Origin: Mycobacterium sp. IS-3022
Lineage (GTDB): Bacteria; Actinomycetota; Actinomycetes; Mycobacteriales; Mycobacteriaceae
Reading direction: 5' to 3'
Length of the DNA stretch: 64,000 nucleotides
Assembly: GCF_001500065.1 (NCBI RefSeq)
Contig: NZ_LQIN01000014.1
Span: 1 to 64,000 of the forward strand
The notes below the pieces were generated by a model, which was given only the letters and a program-made list of their open reading frames with translations, had not been told where the DNA came from and searched no databases. The number at the start of each line of letters is the position of its first letter. Positions within the stretch are counted from its first letter, which is position 1. The position numbers and the translations under genes are program-made. Below are positions 1 to 8,184 of the stretch, one piece after another.

Positions 1-218
1 CCATGCGTCTGGGCCACCGCCTGCTGCAGACCCACCACCGGATCACCCCCACCATGCACCACCGCAGCCGGCGCCACCGCTGCGGCGGCCTGCTGCAGTT
101 GCGCCGCCGAGGCGTGCTGCACGCCGGCGCTGCACATGGCGCGATCCGGGTCCTCGAGGAAGGCCTGGGCCGAAACCTCGTCGCGAAACAGGTTCAGAAT
201 CCAGTCGATTACGTTCAT
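1..218 (-). CDS. IniB N-terminal domain protein (partial, 3' end outside window)
   Basis: Only the first 72 codons are inside the window. The protein opens MNVIDWILNLFRDE and continues with a short helical stretch ('SAGVQHASAAQLQQAA') and 'GGDPVVGLQQAVAQTHG'. This is the recognisable start of the mycobacterial IniB family: an aromatic amphipathic N-terminus, then the 'SAG' and 'GDPV.GLQQAV' signatures. IniB is the first product of the isoniazid-induced iniBAC operon, but here the neighbour is the Rv3034c homologue, so this is probably a paralogue. The ATG at 216-218 is preceded by AAAGGA and GGAG. The rest of the family is Gly/Ala-rich, and the visible part already becomes Ala/Gln-rich. Function is not known from sequence; a cell-envelope role is inferred from the family. 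Confidence 0.75.
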   Translation of the reverse strand, partial: MNVIDWILNLFRDEVSAQAFLEDPDRAMCSAGVQHASAAQLQQAAAAVAPAAVVHGGGDPVVGLQQAVAQTH

Positions 219-345
219 CTCCGTGGTCCTTTCGAGTGTGTTGTCGAGAGTTGGTCACCGGGCCGTCCGGCGAACTGATCGGAACGTTATGGATTCGGAA
301 AACCCGGCGAAACGGGACGCCGCCCCCTTCCTGCGGCGCGCTGTC

Positions 346-361
346 CAGGTTCGACAACCTG
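346..361. promoter_or_regulatory. Palindrome upstream of the IniB-like gene
   Basis: CAGGTT-CGAC-AACCTG is an inverted repeat with 6-bp arms, about 130 bp upstream of the IniB-like start, in the 286-bp gap between that gene and the acyltransferase. It could be an operator. No further coding signal was seen in 219-504. Confidence 0.35.
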
Positions 362-504
362 TGCCCGTTAGGGGATTAGGGGATGGCGGCGGCGGGGCAG
401 AAGAATGCGCATGAGCGTGCGCAAAATGCTGGAATTCGGCGGCGTGTCGTGCGCCAACACGCACGTCCCCTACTGGAGCGAAGGCCCACGCGCGGCGGGG
501 ACCG

Positions 505-1242
505 CTAGCGGGAGGCCTTCTTGCGTTCGATGTCGGCCAGTGCCGCCGCGAGTTCCGCGCGCTGCGCTGCCGATGTCTCCCACGCGAGTTGGCGGTTCTT
601 GACCACCTTCGCCGGAGCGCCGACCGCGATCGAGTAATCGGGGACGTCGCCCCGCACGACGGCGTGCGACCCCAGCACGCACCCACGCCCGATCGTCGTG
701 TTGCGCAACACCGTCACCTTCACCCCGACCCACGTGTCGGGCCCGATCCGCACCGGGCCCTTGACGATGCCCTGATCCTTGATCGGCACGTTGATGTCGT
801 CCATCCGGTGGTCGAAATCGCAGATGTAGCACCAGTCGGCCATCAACACCGAATCGCCCAACTCGATGTCGAGGTAGGTGTTGATCACGTTGTCGCGGCC
901 GAGCACGACCTTGTCGCCGAACCGCAGTGAACCCTCATGGCAGCGGATCGTGTTCTTGTCGCCGATGTGCACCCAGCGGCCGATCTCCATCGTCGACAGC
1001 TCCGGCGTCGCCTCGATCTCCACACCCTTACCGAGGAACACCATGCCGCGGGTGATGATGTGCGGATTGCGCAGCTTGAACTTCAGCAACCGCCAGTACC
1101 GCACCAGATACCACGGCGTGTACGCGCGGTTGGCCACCACCCACTTCAGCGAGGCCAGCGTGAGGAACTTCGCCTGTCGTGGGTCGCGCAGCCGCGATCC
1201 GCGCCAGCGCTTGTGTAACGGCGCGCCCCACATCGTCGTCAT
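505..1242 (-). CDS. Left-handed beta-helix acyltransferase (Rv3034c homologue)
   Basis: The 245-residue product has an N-terminal helical part (about 1-80) and a hexapeptide-repeat left-handed beta-helix from about 85 to 220, with repeats such as 'IGRWVHIGDKNTI', 'FGDKVVLGRDNVI' and 'IGRGCVLGSHAVV'. The tail 'DYSIAVGAPAKVVKN' is typical of the maa/nodL acetyltransferase superfamily, which transfers acyl groups from CoA to sugars. The ATG at 1240-1242 was chosen because homology starts just after it; a second ATG lies three codons downstream, and the longer reading frame runs into the divergent neighbour. The gene corresponds to M. tuberculosis Rv3034c, a predicted transferase of unknown acceptor. 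It is divergent from the PQQ lipoprotein gene. Confidence 0.88.
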   Translation of the reverse strand: MTTMWGAPLHKRWRGSRLRDPRQAKFLTLASLKWVVANRAYTPWYLVRYWRLLKFKLRNPHIITRGMVFLGKGVEIEATPELSTMEIGRWVHIGDKNTIRCHEGSLRFGDKVVLGRDNVINTYLDIELGDSVLMADWCYICDFDHRMDDINVPIKDQGIVKGPVRIGPDTWVGVKVTVLRNTTIGRGCVLGSHAVVRGDVPDYSIAVGAPAKVVKNRQLAWETSAAQRAELAAALADIERKKASR

Positions 1243-1324
1243 GGCCGGAAAGCCTACGCGAGCGATCCCACCGCGAACGGTTACCCTCACGTGGGCCCAA
1301 GACGAGGAAACGGGAAAGGATCGA

Positions 1325-2641
1325 GTGTTCCGGCGATTGACCGTGCTGACTGTGCTGGCACTAACAGCGCTGATCACGGCCACATTGGCAGGGTGTCAAA
1401 GCACCGACTCCTGGGTCGACGCGAAGGCCTCCGACGGCTGGGCGGCCCAGTACCGCGACGCCGGCAACAGCAGCTACCAACCGCGGGCCGGCGCCGACAC
1501 GCTGCGCCTGGAATGGACCCGCTCGGTCAAGGGCAGTCTCGCGGCCCAGGTCGCGCTGGCATCAGGCAGCTACCTGGCCATCAACGCGCAGACGTCCACC
1601 GGTTGCTCGTTGATGGTGTGGGAGGCCGACAAAAACGCGCGGCAGCGCTGGTGCACCCGGCTCGTGCAGGGTCCGGAACCCGGCGGCCCCCTCTCCAGTC
1701 CTCTCTGGGATGGGTTCGACAACCTCTACATCGGACAGCCGGGCGCGATGCTGTCGTTCCCGCCCACGCAGTGGATCCGCTGGCGCCAACCGGTCATCGG
1801 GATGCCGACCACCGCCCGCATCCTCAACCCGGGCCACCTGCTGGTCGTGACGCATCTGGGACAGGTGCTGGTCTTCGACGCCCACCGGGGCACCGTGGTG
1901 GGCAGCCCGATGGACCTGGTCGCCGGTGTCGACCCCAAGGACCCCGAGCGCGGGCTCGCCGACTGCCGCCTCGCCCGGCCCCGCTGCCCGGTGGCCGCCG
2001 CGCCGGCATTCGCGGCCGCGACCGGGACCGTCGTGCTCAGCCTCTGGGAGCCCAACGCCGACAAGCCCATCCTCGTCGGGTTGCGGTACCAGCCGGGCCA
2101 GACGCCGATGCTCACCCGGGAGTGGACCAGCGACGCCGTCGGCGGCGGGCCCCTGGCCAGCCCGGTGTTCTCGGCCGACGGGTCGACGGTGTACGTCAAC
2201 GGCCGCGACGAGCAGCTGTGGGCGCTGAACGCCGCCGACGGAAAGGCCAAGTGGTCGGTTCGGCTCGACTACCTCGCGCAGACGCCGCCGTCGGTGTCAC
2301 CCGACGGGCTGATCGTCGCGGGCGGCGGCCCAGGCGCAAAGTTGATCGGGATCAGAGACGAGGGCGACAGCGGCGAGGTGCTCTGGACCCGCGATGACGT
2401 CGGGCCGTTGACAACATCGAGCCAGGCCGGCCCCGATGTCGCCTACACCGTCACGCGCGAGGGCGCCGGAGACGACGCCGGCCAAGCGCTGCTGGTGTTC
2501 GATCCCGCCGACGGCCGCACACTCAACACCTATCCGCTGCCGAGGGCCACCGGGTGGCCGGTCGGCGTCTCCGTGGGGAACGACCGCCGAGTCGTGACCG
2601 CCACCAGTGACGGTGTGGTGTACGGCTTCGCGCCGGTTTAA
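1325..2641 (+). CDS. PQQ-repeat beta-propeller lipoprotein (Rv3035 homologue)
   Basis: A 438-residue exported lipoprotein. The GTG at 1325 is 4 nt after AAAGGA and gives a signal peptide 'FRRLTVLTVLALTALITA' ending in the lipobox LAGC, so Cys would be lipidated and the protein anchored outside the membrane. The mature part carries WD/PQQ-like propeller blades, for example 'QLWALNAADGKAKWSVRL' and 'VLWTRDDVGPLTTSS'. Such propellers are usually scaffolds, and no enzymatic residue is evident. The stop codon overlaps the stop of the convergent TB22.2-type gene by 4 bp. It matches the position and architecture of Rv3035, whose function is unknown. Confidence 0.88.
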   Translation: MFRRLTVLTVLALTALITATLAGCQSTDSWVDAKASDGWAAQYRDAGNSSYQPRAGADTLRLEWTRSVKGSLAAQVALASGSYLAINAQTSTGCSLMVWEADKNARQRWCTRLVQGPEPGGPLSSPLWDGFDNLYIGQPGAMLSFPPTQWIRWRQPVIGMPTTARILNPGHLLVVTHLGQVLVFDAHRGTVVGSPMDLVAGVDPKDPERGLADCRLARPRCPVAAAPAFAAATGTVVLSLWEPNADKPILVGLRYQPGQTPMLTREWTSDAVGGGPLASPVFSADGSTVYVNGRDEQLWALNAADGKAKWSVRLDYLAQTPPSVSPDGLIVAGGGPGAKLIGIRDEGDSGEVLWTRDDVGPLTTSSQAGPDVAYTVTREGAGDDAGQALLVFDPADGRTLNTYPLPRATGWPVGVSVGNDRRVVTATSDGVVYGFAPV

Positions 2642-3330
2642 AGCGCGAGCAGTGGTGCCACCGCGGCGCGCGGCACGTTCGCCTGAACCGGACCGGAGGA
2701 TTCGGGGAACAGTTCGCCCTGGCTGAAGAAGAAGATCAGCGAATCGTCGGTCAGCGCAAAGTTCTGGTAGTTAGCGGGGTCCATGCCGTCGCCGGGCGGG
2801 ACCGGATCGATCATGCCCTGCCTCTGCAGGTACCGGTCGATCTCGGGATAGATCACCTCCAACGGCTTGGTGCCCGGCTTGAACAGGGTGTCGAAGGTGA
2901 TCGGCGCGCTCTTCGCGACGTCCCAGTTGAACGCCTGGTAGAAGGTCTGCGGGCGCACCCCGCCGACGTTCTGCCAGACGGTGAAGACCACGCTGCGGGT
3001 GCCCGCGGTCGGCGGCCCCGACCGATAGCCGACGCCTTCGGCGTCGAGTTCGTAGGGCAGGTTGTAGGCGTCGGGGTCCTGGGCGACGTTGATGAACCCG
3101 TCGCGGGTCTTCTTCAGATAGTCCACCAGAGGCGCTTGGTCGGGGTAGTCGTTCGGATAACTCAAATCGACGGTGTACGTCGGGTTCTCGACGTGTACCC
3201 GGCATATCTGGTCCGGCCCGACGGTGCCTTGGAGGTCGGCGCACCCGGTTTGCGCGACCGCACCCGAAGCGGCGACGACGCCCACGACAACGGCGACCGC
3301 GAACGGGGCGGTCCACCTGAGAATGCGCAT
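2638..3330 (-). CDS. Secreted DUF3298-type protein (TB22.2/Rv3036c homologue)
   Basis: The 230-residue product begins with an export signal (RILRWTAPFAVAVVVGVVAA, then SGAVA), followed by a mature part with two Cys near the N-terminus ('TGCADLQG' and 'DQICRVH') that could form a disulfide. The middle 'VDLSYPNDYPDQAPLVDYL' and the C-terminal 'NFALTDDSLIFFFSQGELFP' are typical of the RsiV/DUF3298 family that includes the secreted antigen TB22.2. I recall an esterase activity being proposed for the M. tuberculosis protein; no GxSxG motif is visible here. The ATG at 3330 was chosen for the signal peptide and an AAGGA 10 nt upstream; a longer in-frame start exists. The convergent stop overlap is TTAA at 2638-2641. 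Confidence 0.87.
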   Translation of the reverse strand: MRILRWTAPFAVAVVVGVVAASGAVAQTGCADLQGTVGPDQICRVHVENPTYTVDLSYPNDYPDQAPLVDYLKKTRDGFINVAQDPDAYNLPYELDAEGVGYRSGPPTAGTRSVVFTVWQNVGGVRPQTFYQAFNWDVAKSAPITFDTLFKPGTKPLEVIYPEIDRYLQRQGMIDPVPPGDGMDPANYQNFALTDDSLIFFFSQGELFPESSGPVQANVPRAAVAPLLAL

Positions 3331-3394
3331 TGTCGACGTCCTTGCAGCCGGCACCGGTCTGGATACCGGCATCACCGCCACAATACGTGTGCGG

Positions 3395-4564
3395 TCAGCG
3401 GGACGAACGGCAAATGAATGCCGTTGCCCTACTTGTTCCCCCGGCTCCGATGCGGGCGATGACCACCGAAGCTTGCTGTGTGCCACGCAGGCGAAGCCGC
3501 GGGCGCAGCGCGTCTGGGTCCACCGCGACACCGCGGACGAGGATCTCGACCGCCCCGACATCGCGTGCCGAAAGTGCCTGGCGCAGCCGTCGTTCGCTGA
3601 ACGGTAGCTCTTCGAGCACTTCGAAGCCCCGCACCCCGTGCGGCAACCGGTCCCCCGACAGGTACGCGATGTCGCGGTCGAGTTGCCACAGGCCGTGGCG
3701 CGCCGCGTAATGCCGCACCACTCCGGCGCGCACGATTGCGCCGTCCGGGTCGACGATCCACCGCCCGGCCCGCGACACCGCGCACTCGCCGGGTTCCGCG
3801 TCGGTGACCTGTTCGCCGGTGTCCAACACCGTGGCTCGGCGCCGCACGCCCGAGCCCGCCAGCGCCGCGGACCACAGGCAGGCCTCGCGTACGGTGCCCG
3901 CCACCGAGGTGACTTCGATCTCGCCGTCGAACCCCAGCCGGGTCACGGCGTCGAAATCGATTCCGGCAGCGCACTTGACGGCCACGTCGCGACCGCGGTA
4001 CGCCTCGAGAAGCGCGTCGAGCGGCGGTGTGTAGTCCCGCGGGTCGAACCGGCGTCGTCCGCCGCTGCGTCGGGCGGGGTCGAGCACGACGACGGCGTCA
4101 CGCGTGACCGGTCGCAGCGCGTCGGCGCGGCAGACATCCACGTCGGCGACGTTGTTGCGAGCCATCGCAAGGCGGACCGGATCGATGTCGCTGCCGACCA
4201 CAAGCGCGGCCGAATCACGCAGCGCGGCAAGCTCGGTGCCGATCGAGCAGGTCGCGTCGTGCACACGCAAACCGGCCAGCCGTCGCGCGCGGTGACGGGC
4301 GACCGGTTCGGCGGTGGCCTGCTGCAGCGCCTCGTCGGTGAACAGCCAGTCGTCAGGGCGAGAGAGTTTCGCCGTGGCCTTCCTGCGCAGGACCGTGGTC
4401 TCGACCAGTATGGCGGCGCGCTCACCGAAACGGGCTCGCGCCGAGGCGATGTCGGAGATCAGCGTCGCACTCGTCAGCCGCAGCGCGGCGGTCTCGCGCA
4501 GAGCGTCAACGCCGGCCTTGCTCCGCAGATAGCCGACGTCCTCGACGCCGAATGCGACAGTCAC
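3395..4564 (-). CDS. THUMP-like domain class I methyltransferase (Rv3037c homologue)
   Basis: A 389-residue protein. SAM-binding motif I is 'DATCSIGTEL' (about 103-112), followed by an acidic 'GSDIDP' and a motif IV 'VVLDPARR' that resembles nucleic-acid N-methyltransferases. The C-terminal third ('VDPDGAIVRAGVVRHYAARH', 'GFEVLEELPFSERRLRQALS') fits the THUMP-like domain, so RNA is the likely substrate. The GTG start at 4564 overlaps the stop of the upstream methyltransferase gene (GTGA), indicating translational coupling. The frame stays open far upstream but overlaps the neighbour, so the long version is not used. It corresponds to Rv3037c. Confidence 0.86.
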   Translation of the reverse strand: MTVAFGVEDVGYLRSKAGVDALRETAALRLTSATLISDIASARARFGERAAILVETTVLRRKATAKLSRPDDWLFTDEALQQATAEPVARHRARRLAGLRVHDATCSIGTELAALRDSAALVVGSDIDPVRLAMARNNVADVDVCRADALRPVTRDAVVVLDPARRSGGRRRFDPRDYTPPLDALLEAYRGRDVAVKCAAGIDFDAVTRLGFDGEIEVTSVAGTVREACLWSAALAGSGVRRRATVLDTGEQVTDAEPGECAVSRAGRWIVDPDGAIVRAGVVRHYAARHGLWQLDRDIAYLSGDRLPHGVRGFEVLEELPFSERRLRQALSARDVGAVEILVRGVAVDPDALRPRLRLRGTQQASVVIARIGAGGTSRATAFICRSSR

Positions 4565-5532
4565 TTCGCGGGCGGCTTGACCCCCGTCACCATGACGTTG
4601 TAGAACCAGCCCTTCGGGACCACCTGACGCCAGATGTTGTGGTCCACCCAGGACAACGCAATCCAGCTGTTGAACGCGAATTTGGCCCACCCCCAGCCCA
4701 ATCGGTCCGGGGGCACCGCAGCCTCGAAGGTGCGCAGCGGCCAGCCGAGCATCGCGGCGGTGAATTCGGTGGTGGCGGTGGACACGTCGACGGCGCCTGC
4801 GTTGCCTGCCATGCGTTCCAGGTCGGCGGGTGAGAACGTGTGCAAGTCGACGATCGCCTCCAACGCGGCCGCTCGTGACGACTCGTCGAGCTCGGCCTGC
4901 GGGCGGCGCCAACCCGCCAGGCCCGGCAGCCTCGTCACATTGGTCACTGCCCGCCACGTCAACGTCGACAGCGGACGCGCGTAGTTCTCGCCCGCGTTCG
5001 TCGGCTCGCCGGCGAAGATGAAGCGGCCGCCCGGCTTGAGCACCCGCACCACTTCCCGCAGCGACAGTTCGACGTCGGGGATGTGGTGCAGCACCGCGTG
5101 GCCGACCACGAGGTCGAAGGTGTCGTCCTCGTACGGGATGCCCTCGGCGTCGGCGACGCGGCCGTCGACTTCGAGGCCGAGGTTCTCGCCGTTGCGCACG
5201 GCCACCTTGACCATCCCCGGCGACAGATCGGTGACCGAACCGCGCCGCGCGACCCCGGCCTGGATCAGGTTCAGCAGAAAGAACCCGCTGCCGCAGCCCA
5301 ACTCCAACGCCCGGTCGAAGGGCAGCTTGCGCTGCTCGTCGAAGGGGACAGTCGCATCGAACAGGTCGCGGGCGTAGTCCACACAGCGCTTGTCGTAGGA
5401 GATCGACCACTTCTCGTCGTAGCTCTCCGCTTCCCAGTCGTGGTAGAGCACCTGGGCGAGCTTCGAATCATGGCGGGCCGCCTCCACCTGTTCCGCGGTG
5501 GCGTGCGGATTCGGCGTGGGGTCAATGCTCAT
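4561..5532 (-). CDS. Class I SAM-dependent methyltransferase (Rv3038c homologue)
   Basis: A 323-residue methyltransferase. Motif I 'ALELGCGSGFF' lies at about 75-85, motif II 'SVTDLSPGMVKVA' and the catalytic-fold strand 'FDLVVGHAVLHHIPD' follow, then 'VLKPGGRFIFAGEP'. The type 11 domain is complete. The C-terminal 120 residues are an extension with aromatic residues ('LGWGWAKFAFNSWIAL') that may bind a hydrophobic substrate or membrane. The gene is second in the minus-strand run after echA17 and is coupled to the downstream THUMP-like gene. It corresponds to Rv3038c, with no known substrate. The ATG at 5532 sits 11 nt after the echA17 stop and has only a weak ribosome site. Confidence 0.88.
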   Translation of the reverse strand: MSIDPTPNPHATAEQVEAARHDSKLAQVLYHDWEAESYDEKWSISYDKRCVDYARDLFDATVPFDEQRKLPFDRALELGCGSGFFLLNLIQAGVARRGSVTDLSPGMVKVAVRNGENLGLEVDGRVADAEGIPYEDDTFDLVVGHAVLHHIPDVELSLREVVRVLKPGGRFIFAGEPTNAGENYARPLSTLTWRAVTNVTRLPGLAGWRRPQAELDESSRAAALEAIVDLHTFSPADLERMAGNAGAVDVSTATTEFTAAMLGWPLRTFEAAVPPDRLGWGWAKFAFNSWIALSWVDHNIWRQVVPKGWFYNVMVTGVKPPAK

Positions 5533-5543
5533 AACAGGGCAGC

Positions 5544-6191
5544 CTAATTGTCGAAGGTGGCCTTGGCGGCAGCCAGTACCTGCGGCGGATGCTCGACGAA
5601 CCGCCGCGCCCAGGCCAGCGCCGCGTCGTACACGCCGTCGGGCGCCACCATCTGGTCGATCAGCCCCAGGGAGAACGCCTCCTTGGCATCGACGAACCGG
5701 CCGCTGAACACCAGTTCTTTCGCCTTGCTCAGGCCGACGGCGCGGGCCAGCCGTGCCGTGCCGCCCGCCGGCACGAGCCCGGCCAGGATCTCGGTCGCCC
5801 CGAACTTGACATTGTCGCCCGAGATTCGCCAGTCGGCGCCCAGCGCCAGCGCCAACCCGCCGCCCAGGGCGTAGCCCGTGATCGCGGCGACCGTGGGCTT
5901 GGGGACGGCGGCCAGCGCGTCGACCGCATCACGGCAGACCCGTGCGGCCGTGGCGGCTTCGTCGGCGTCCAGCGTGCGCAGTTCGCCCACGTCGTCGCCG
6001 GCGGAGAAGATCTCGTGGCCGCCGAAGAGGATCACGGCGTGGACGTCGTCGCGGCACCCGACGCTGTGGGCGGCGCCGGCCAGTTCGCGGTACACCTGGC
6101 GGGTGAGCGCGTTGGTCGGCGGCCGCGACAGCAACAGCGTGGCGATGCCGGGTTGCGCATCGCTGGTGTGGACGGAGACGAACTCGCTCAT
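5544..6191 (-). CDS. echA17: Enoyl-CoA hydratase/isomerase family protein EchA17, short C-terminus
   Basis: A 215-residue crotonase-fold protein. The CoA/oxyanion segments '[15 protein letters not shown]' and '[17 protein letters not shown]' are present, and the second acidic position is seen in '[12 protein letters not shown]'. The first catalytic Glu of true hydratases (GGGxEL) is Ala here, as I also recall for the M. tuberculosis protein, so classical enoyl hydration is doubtful. The protein stops at 'AAAKATFDN', about 40 residues earlier than the 254-residue M. tuberculosis EchA17, so it lacks the C-terminal helices that normally stabilise the trimer. The ATG overlaps the stop of the upstream NUDIX gene (ATGA). 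Confidence 0.85.
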   Translation of the reverse strand: MSEFVSVHTSDAQPGIATLLLSRPPTNALTRQVYRELAGAAHSVGCRDDVHAVILFGGHEIFSAGDDVGELRTLDADEAATAARVCRDAVDALAAVPKPTVAAITGYALGGGLALALGADWRISGDNVKFGATEILAGLVPAGGTARLARAVGLSKAKELVFSGRFVDAKEAFSLGLIDQMVAPDGVYDAALAWARRFVEHPPQVLAAAKATFDN

Positions 6192-7033
6192 GCCTGGCGC
6201 GTATCGGATCCGTAGCCTTGCGGCGCGCGACGGTTGCGGGCGGCGTTGTACCGGTCGCTGTTGAAGAACTCGATCTCCCAGTTACCGGTGTCCTTGTTAG
6301 CCGCCAGATGAGGTGTCACGGAGATGATCTGGCGTTCCACCGCAAGCACTTCGGCAACCGTCCGGCCGTCGAGCGAGTCGAGTTGGGTCCACGTGGGCGG
6401 CAGCAGGAAAGTCCGTCCGTCGGCGAAGTCCTCGAGCGCTTCGTGCGGCGTGATCCAGTCGGCCCTGTCGGTCTCGGTGTTCTCCCCGTCGGCGCGCTGC
6501 CCCTCCGGCAGTGCCCCGACGAAAAAGTAGGTGTCGTAGCGGCGGGTGCGTTCCTCCTTCGGCGTCACCCAGTTCGCCCACGGCCGAAGCAGATCGGCGC
6601 GCAGCACCAGCTTCTCGCGGCGCAGGAAGTCGGCGAACGACAGCGACCGATTCACCAGGTCGGCCCGCGCCTCGCGGTAGACCGAGGCGTCGTCGACAAG
6701 CACGTCGGGATCGTCGGCCGCGCCGGCGAACAACACCCCTGACTCCTCGAACGTCTCGCGCGCCGCGGCGCACACCAGCGCCTGCGCCAGATCCGTCTCG
6801 ACACCGAAACGCGTTGCCCACCAGGCAGGCTCGGGACCGAACCAGGCGATGTCGACGTTGCGGTCGCGGTCATCGACACCGCCGCCGGGAAACACCATCA
6901 CCCCGGCCACGAAATCCATCGCCGAGTGCCGCCGCATCAGGAACACTTCAAGTCCCGGATGCTTGTCGCGGATCAGCATCACGGTCGCGGCAGGCCGCGG
7001 CGTCAGTGGTTCTTCGGCCGGTTGGTCTGTCAT
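6188..7033 (-). CDS. NUDIX hydrolase (Rv3040c homologue)
   Basis: A 281-residue NUDIX-fold protein. After a Pro-rich N-terminus the fold begins at '[14 protein letters not shown]'. '[15 protein letters not shown]' and the box core '[12 protein letters not shown]' (about 91-102) supply the REUxEExGU metal-binding element. It resembles the long CoA-pyrophosphatase-like/Nudt19 subgroup with an insertion between the glycine loop and the box, so an acyl-CoA or nucleotide diphosphate is the likely substrate; this is inference. The gene lies in a coupled run: its ATG overlaps the stop of the ABC ATPase gene (ATGA at 7030-7033), and its stop overlaps the echA17 start. It corresponds to Rv3040c. Confidence 0.88.
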   Translation of the reverse strand: MTDQPAEEPLTPRPAATVMLIRDKHPGLEVFLMRRHSAMDFVAGVMVFPGGGVDDRDRNVDIAWFGPEPAWWATRFGVETDLAQALVCAAARETFEESGVLFAGAADDPDVLVDDASVYREARADLVNRSLSFADFLRREKLVLRADLLRPWANWVTPKEERTRRYDTYFFVGALPEGQRADGENTETDRADWITPHEALEDFADGRTFLLPPTWTQLDSLDGRTVAEVLAVERQIISVTPHLAANKDTGNWEIEFFNSDRYNAARNRRAPQGYGSDTRQA

Positions 7034-7872
7034 GCTCGCCTCCTGTGTGCGGCCCGGCTCCTGGCCCGCCGCGCGAAGTACCGGCCCTCCACGACCTCGA
7101 GTGTGATCGCCTGGCCGAACGCCTTGGACAGGTTCTCGGCGGTCAACACGTCGGGTAGCAGACCCGAGTCGACGACCTTGCCCTCGGACAGGATCAGCCC
7201 GTGGGAGAAGCCGCGCGGAATCTCCTCGACGTGGTGGGTCACCAGCACCATCGCCGGCGAGTCCGGGTCGGCCGCCAGGTCCTCCAGTCGGGCCAGTAGT
7301 TCCTCGCGCCCGCCAAGGTCCAGTCCAGCGGCGGGCTCGTCGAGCAACAGCAGTTCGGGGTCGGTCATCATCGACCGCGCGATCAGCACCCGCTTGCGCT
7401 CCCCTTCGGACAAGGTGCCGTACGTGCGTTCGGCCAGGTGTTCGGCGCCGACGCTCTCGAGCATGTCGATCGCCTGCTCGTAGTCGGTGTCGTCGTACTG
7501 CTCGCGCCACCGGCCCAGCACCGCGTAACCGGCGGAGACCACCAGATCGCGCACCACCTCGCCGTCGGGCACCCGCTGCGAGAGCGCCGAACTGCTGAGC
7601 CCGACCCGGGCCCGCAATTCGGTCATGTCCGTGCGGCCGAGCCGCTCGCCGAGCACGTACGCCGTCCCCGACGACGGATATTCCAAGGCGGCGGCGATGC
7701 GCAGCAGCGACGTCTTACCGGCACCGTTGGGACCGATCACCACCCAGCGTTCGTCGAGTTCGACCGCCCAGGTGATCGGCCCGACCAGGACCTGACCGCC
7801 GCGCCGCAGCGACACCTTGGCGAAGTCGATCAGCACATCGGGGTCGGCTGCATCTCCTTCGGTGGCGGGCAC
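7030..7872 (-). CDS. ABC transporter ATP-binding protein (Rv3041c homologue)
   Basis: A 280-residue stand-alone ATPase subunit. It has Walker A 'GPNGAGKTS' (47-55), a degenerate ABC signature 'LSEGERKR', Walker B 'LLLLDEPAAGLD' and a switch His in 'LVTHHVEEIP'. This is the ModF/YlmA-like single-domain class. No permease gene is adjacent, so it either works with a partner encoded elsewhere or has a non-transport role. It is the first gene of the ABC-NUDIX-echA17-methyltransferase run. It starts with ATG at 7872, 93 bp from the small gene upstream. It corresponds to Rv3041c. Confidence 0.88.
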   Translation of the reverse strand: MPATEGDAADPDVLIDFAKVSLRRGGQVLVGPITWAVELDERWVVIGPNGAGKTSLLRIAAALEYPSSGTAYVLGERLGRTDMTELRARVGLSSSALSQRVPDGEVVRDLVVSAGYAVLGRWREQYDDTDYEQAIDMLESVGAEHLAERTYGTLSEGERKRVLIARSMMTDPELLLLDEPAAGLDLGGREELLARLEDLAADPDSPAMVLVTHHVEEIPRGFSHGLILSEGKVVDSGLLPDVLTAENLSKAFGQAITLEVVEGRYFARRARSRAAHRRRA

Positions 7873-7964
7873 CCGCTCATCGTAGTCAGGCGATTTCGGT
7901 GCGCTCGTGCTCGCCCGGCGGCTGTTCGCGCACCCACGCCGACCGCCTGCACGACGAGCCCCCG

Positions 7965-8120
7965 CTACGCATGGTGTGGGAAGCGCAACCGGATCAGCTC
8001 GAGTTCACGGGCCATCCGCTCGGCGTCGCGGTCCTGGTAATCGGTGTAGGCGATCGGCGGGTGCCAGGCGAAGTGCCTGGCAAGCCGCCGGCTCATCCGA
8101 GAGATCCAGTTTGTGCTCAT
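7965..8120 (-). CDS. Small basic protein, 51 aa, unknown function
   Basis: This short frame reads MSTNWISRMSRRLARHF..., then 'AWHPPIAYTDYQDRDAERMA' and ends 'LIRLRFPHHA'. Third codon positions are strongly G/C, as in neighbouring real genes, and the protein has a plausible mix of aromatic and charged residues with an amphipathic helix (RDAERMARELELIRLR). It is divergent from the MocR regulator gene; the 64-bp gap contains the regulator's likely operator, so it may be a target. No family is recognised, and it is too short for confident assignment. Confidence 0.5.
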   Translation of the reverse strand: MSTNWISRMSRRLARHFAWHPPIAYTDYQDRDAERMARELELIRLRFPHHA

Positions 8121-8140
8121 GGCTCCCATCGTCGCCGCCG

Positions 8141-8180
8141 ACTGGCTTGCTCTTCAATAGCCAGTTCGGCCATACTGGCC
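8141..8180 (+). promoter_or_regulatory. Promoter and operator of the MocR-type regulator gene
   Basis: ACTGGC occurs at 8141-8146 and again at 8174-8179 (33 bp apart, about three helical turns), with the inverted half-site GCCAGT at 8160-8165 and a GGCCA-TAC-TGGCC palindrome at 8168-8180. A -35 like TTGCTC (8147-8152) and a -10 like CATACT (8171-8176) are 18 bp apart and would start transcription almost at the ATG (8185), giving a leaderless mRNA. There is no Shine-Dalgarno. Direct plus inverted half-sites are characteristic of MocR/GntR autoregulation. Confidence 0.6.
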
Positions 8181-8184
8181 TGTA

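Noticed and set aside
4565..5410. Long 5' extension of the THUMP-like methyltransferase frame
   Set aside because: It is entirely antiphase to the well-supported methyltransferase gene at 4561-5532; the GTG at 4564 gives the conserved start.
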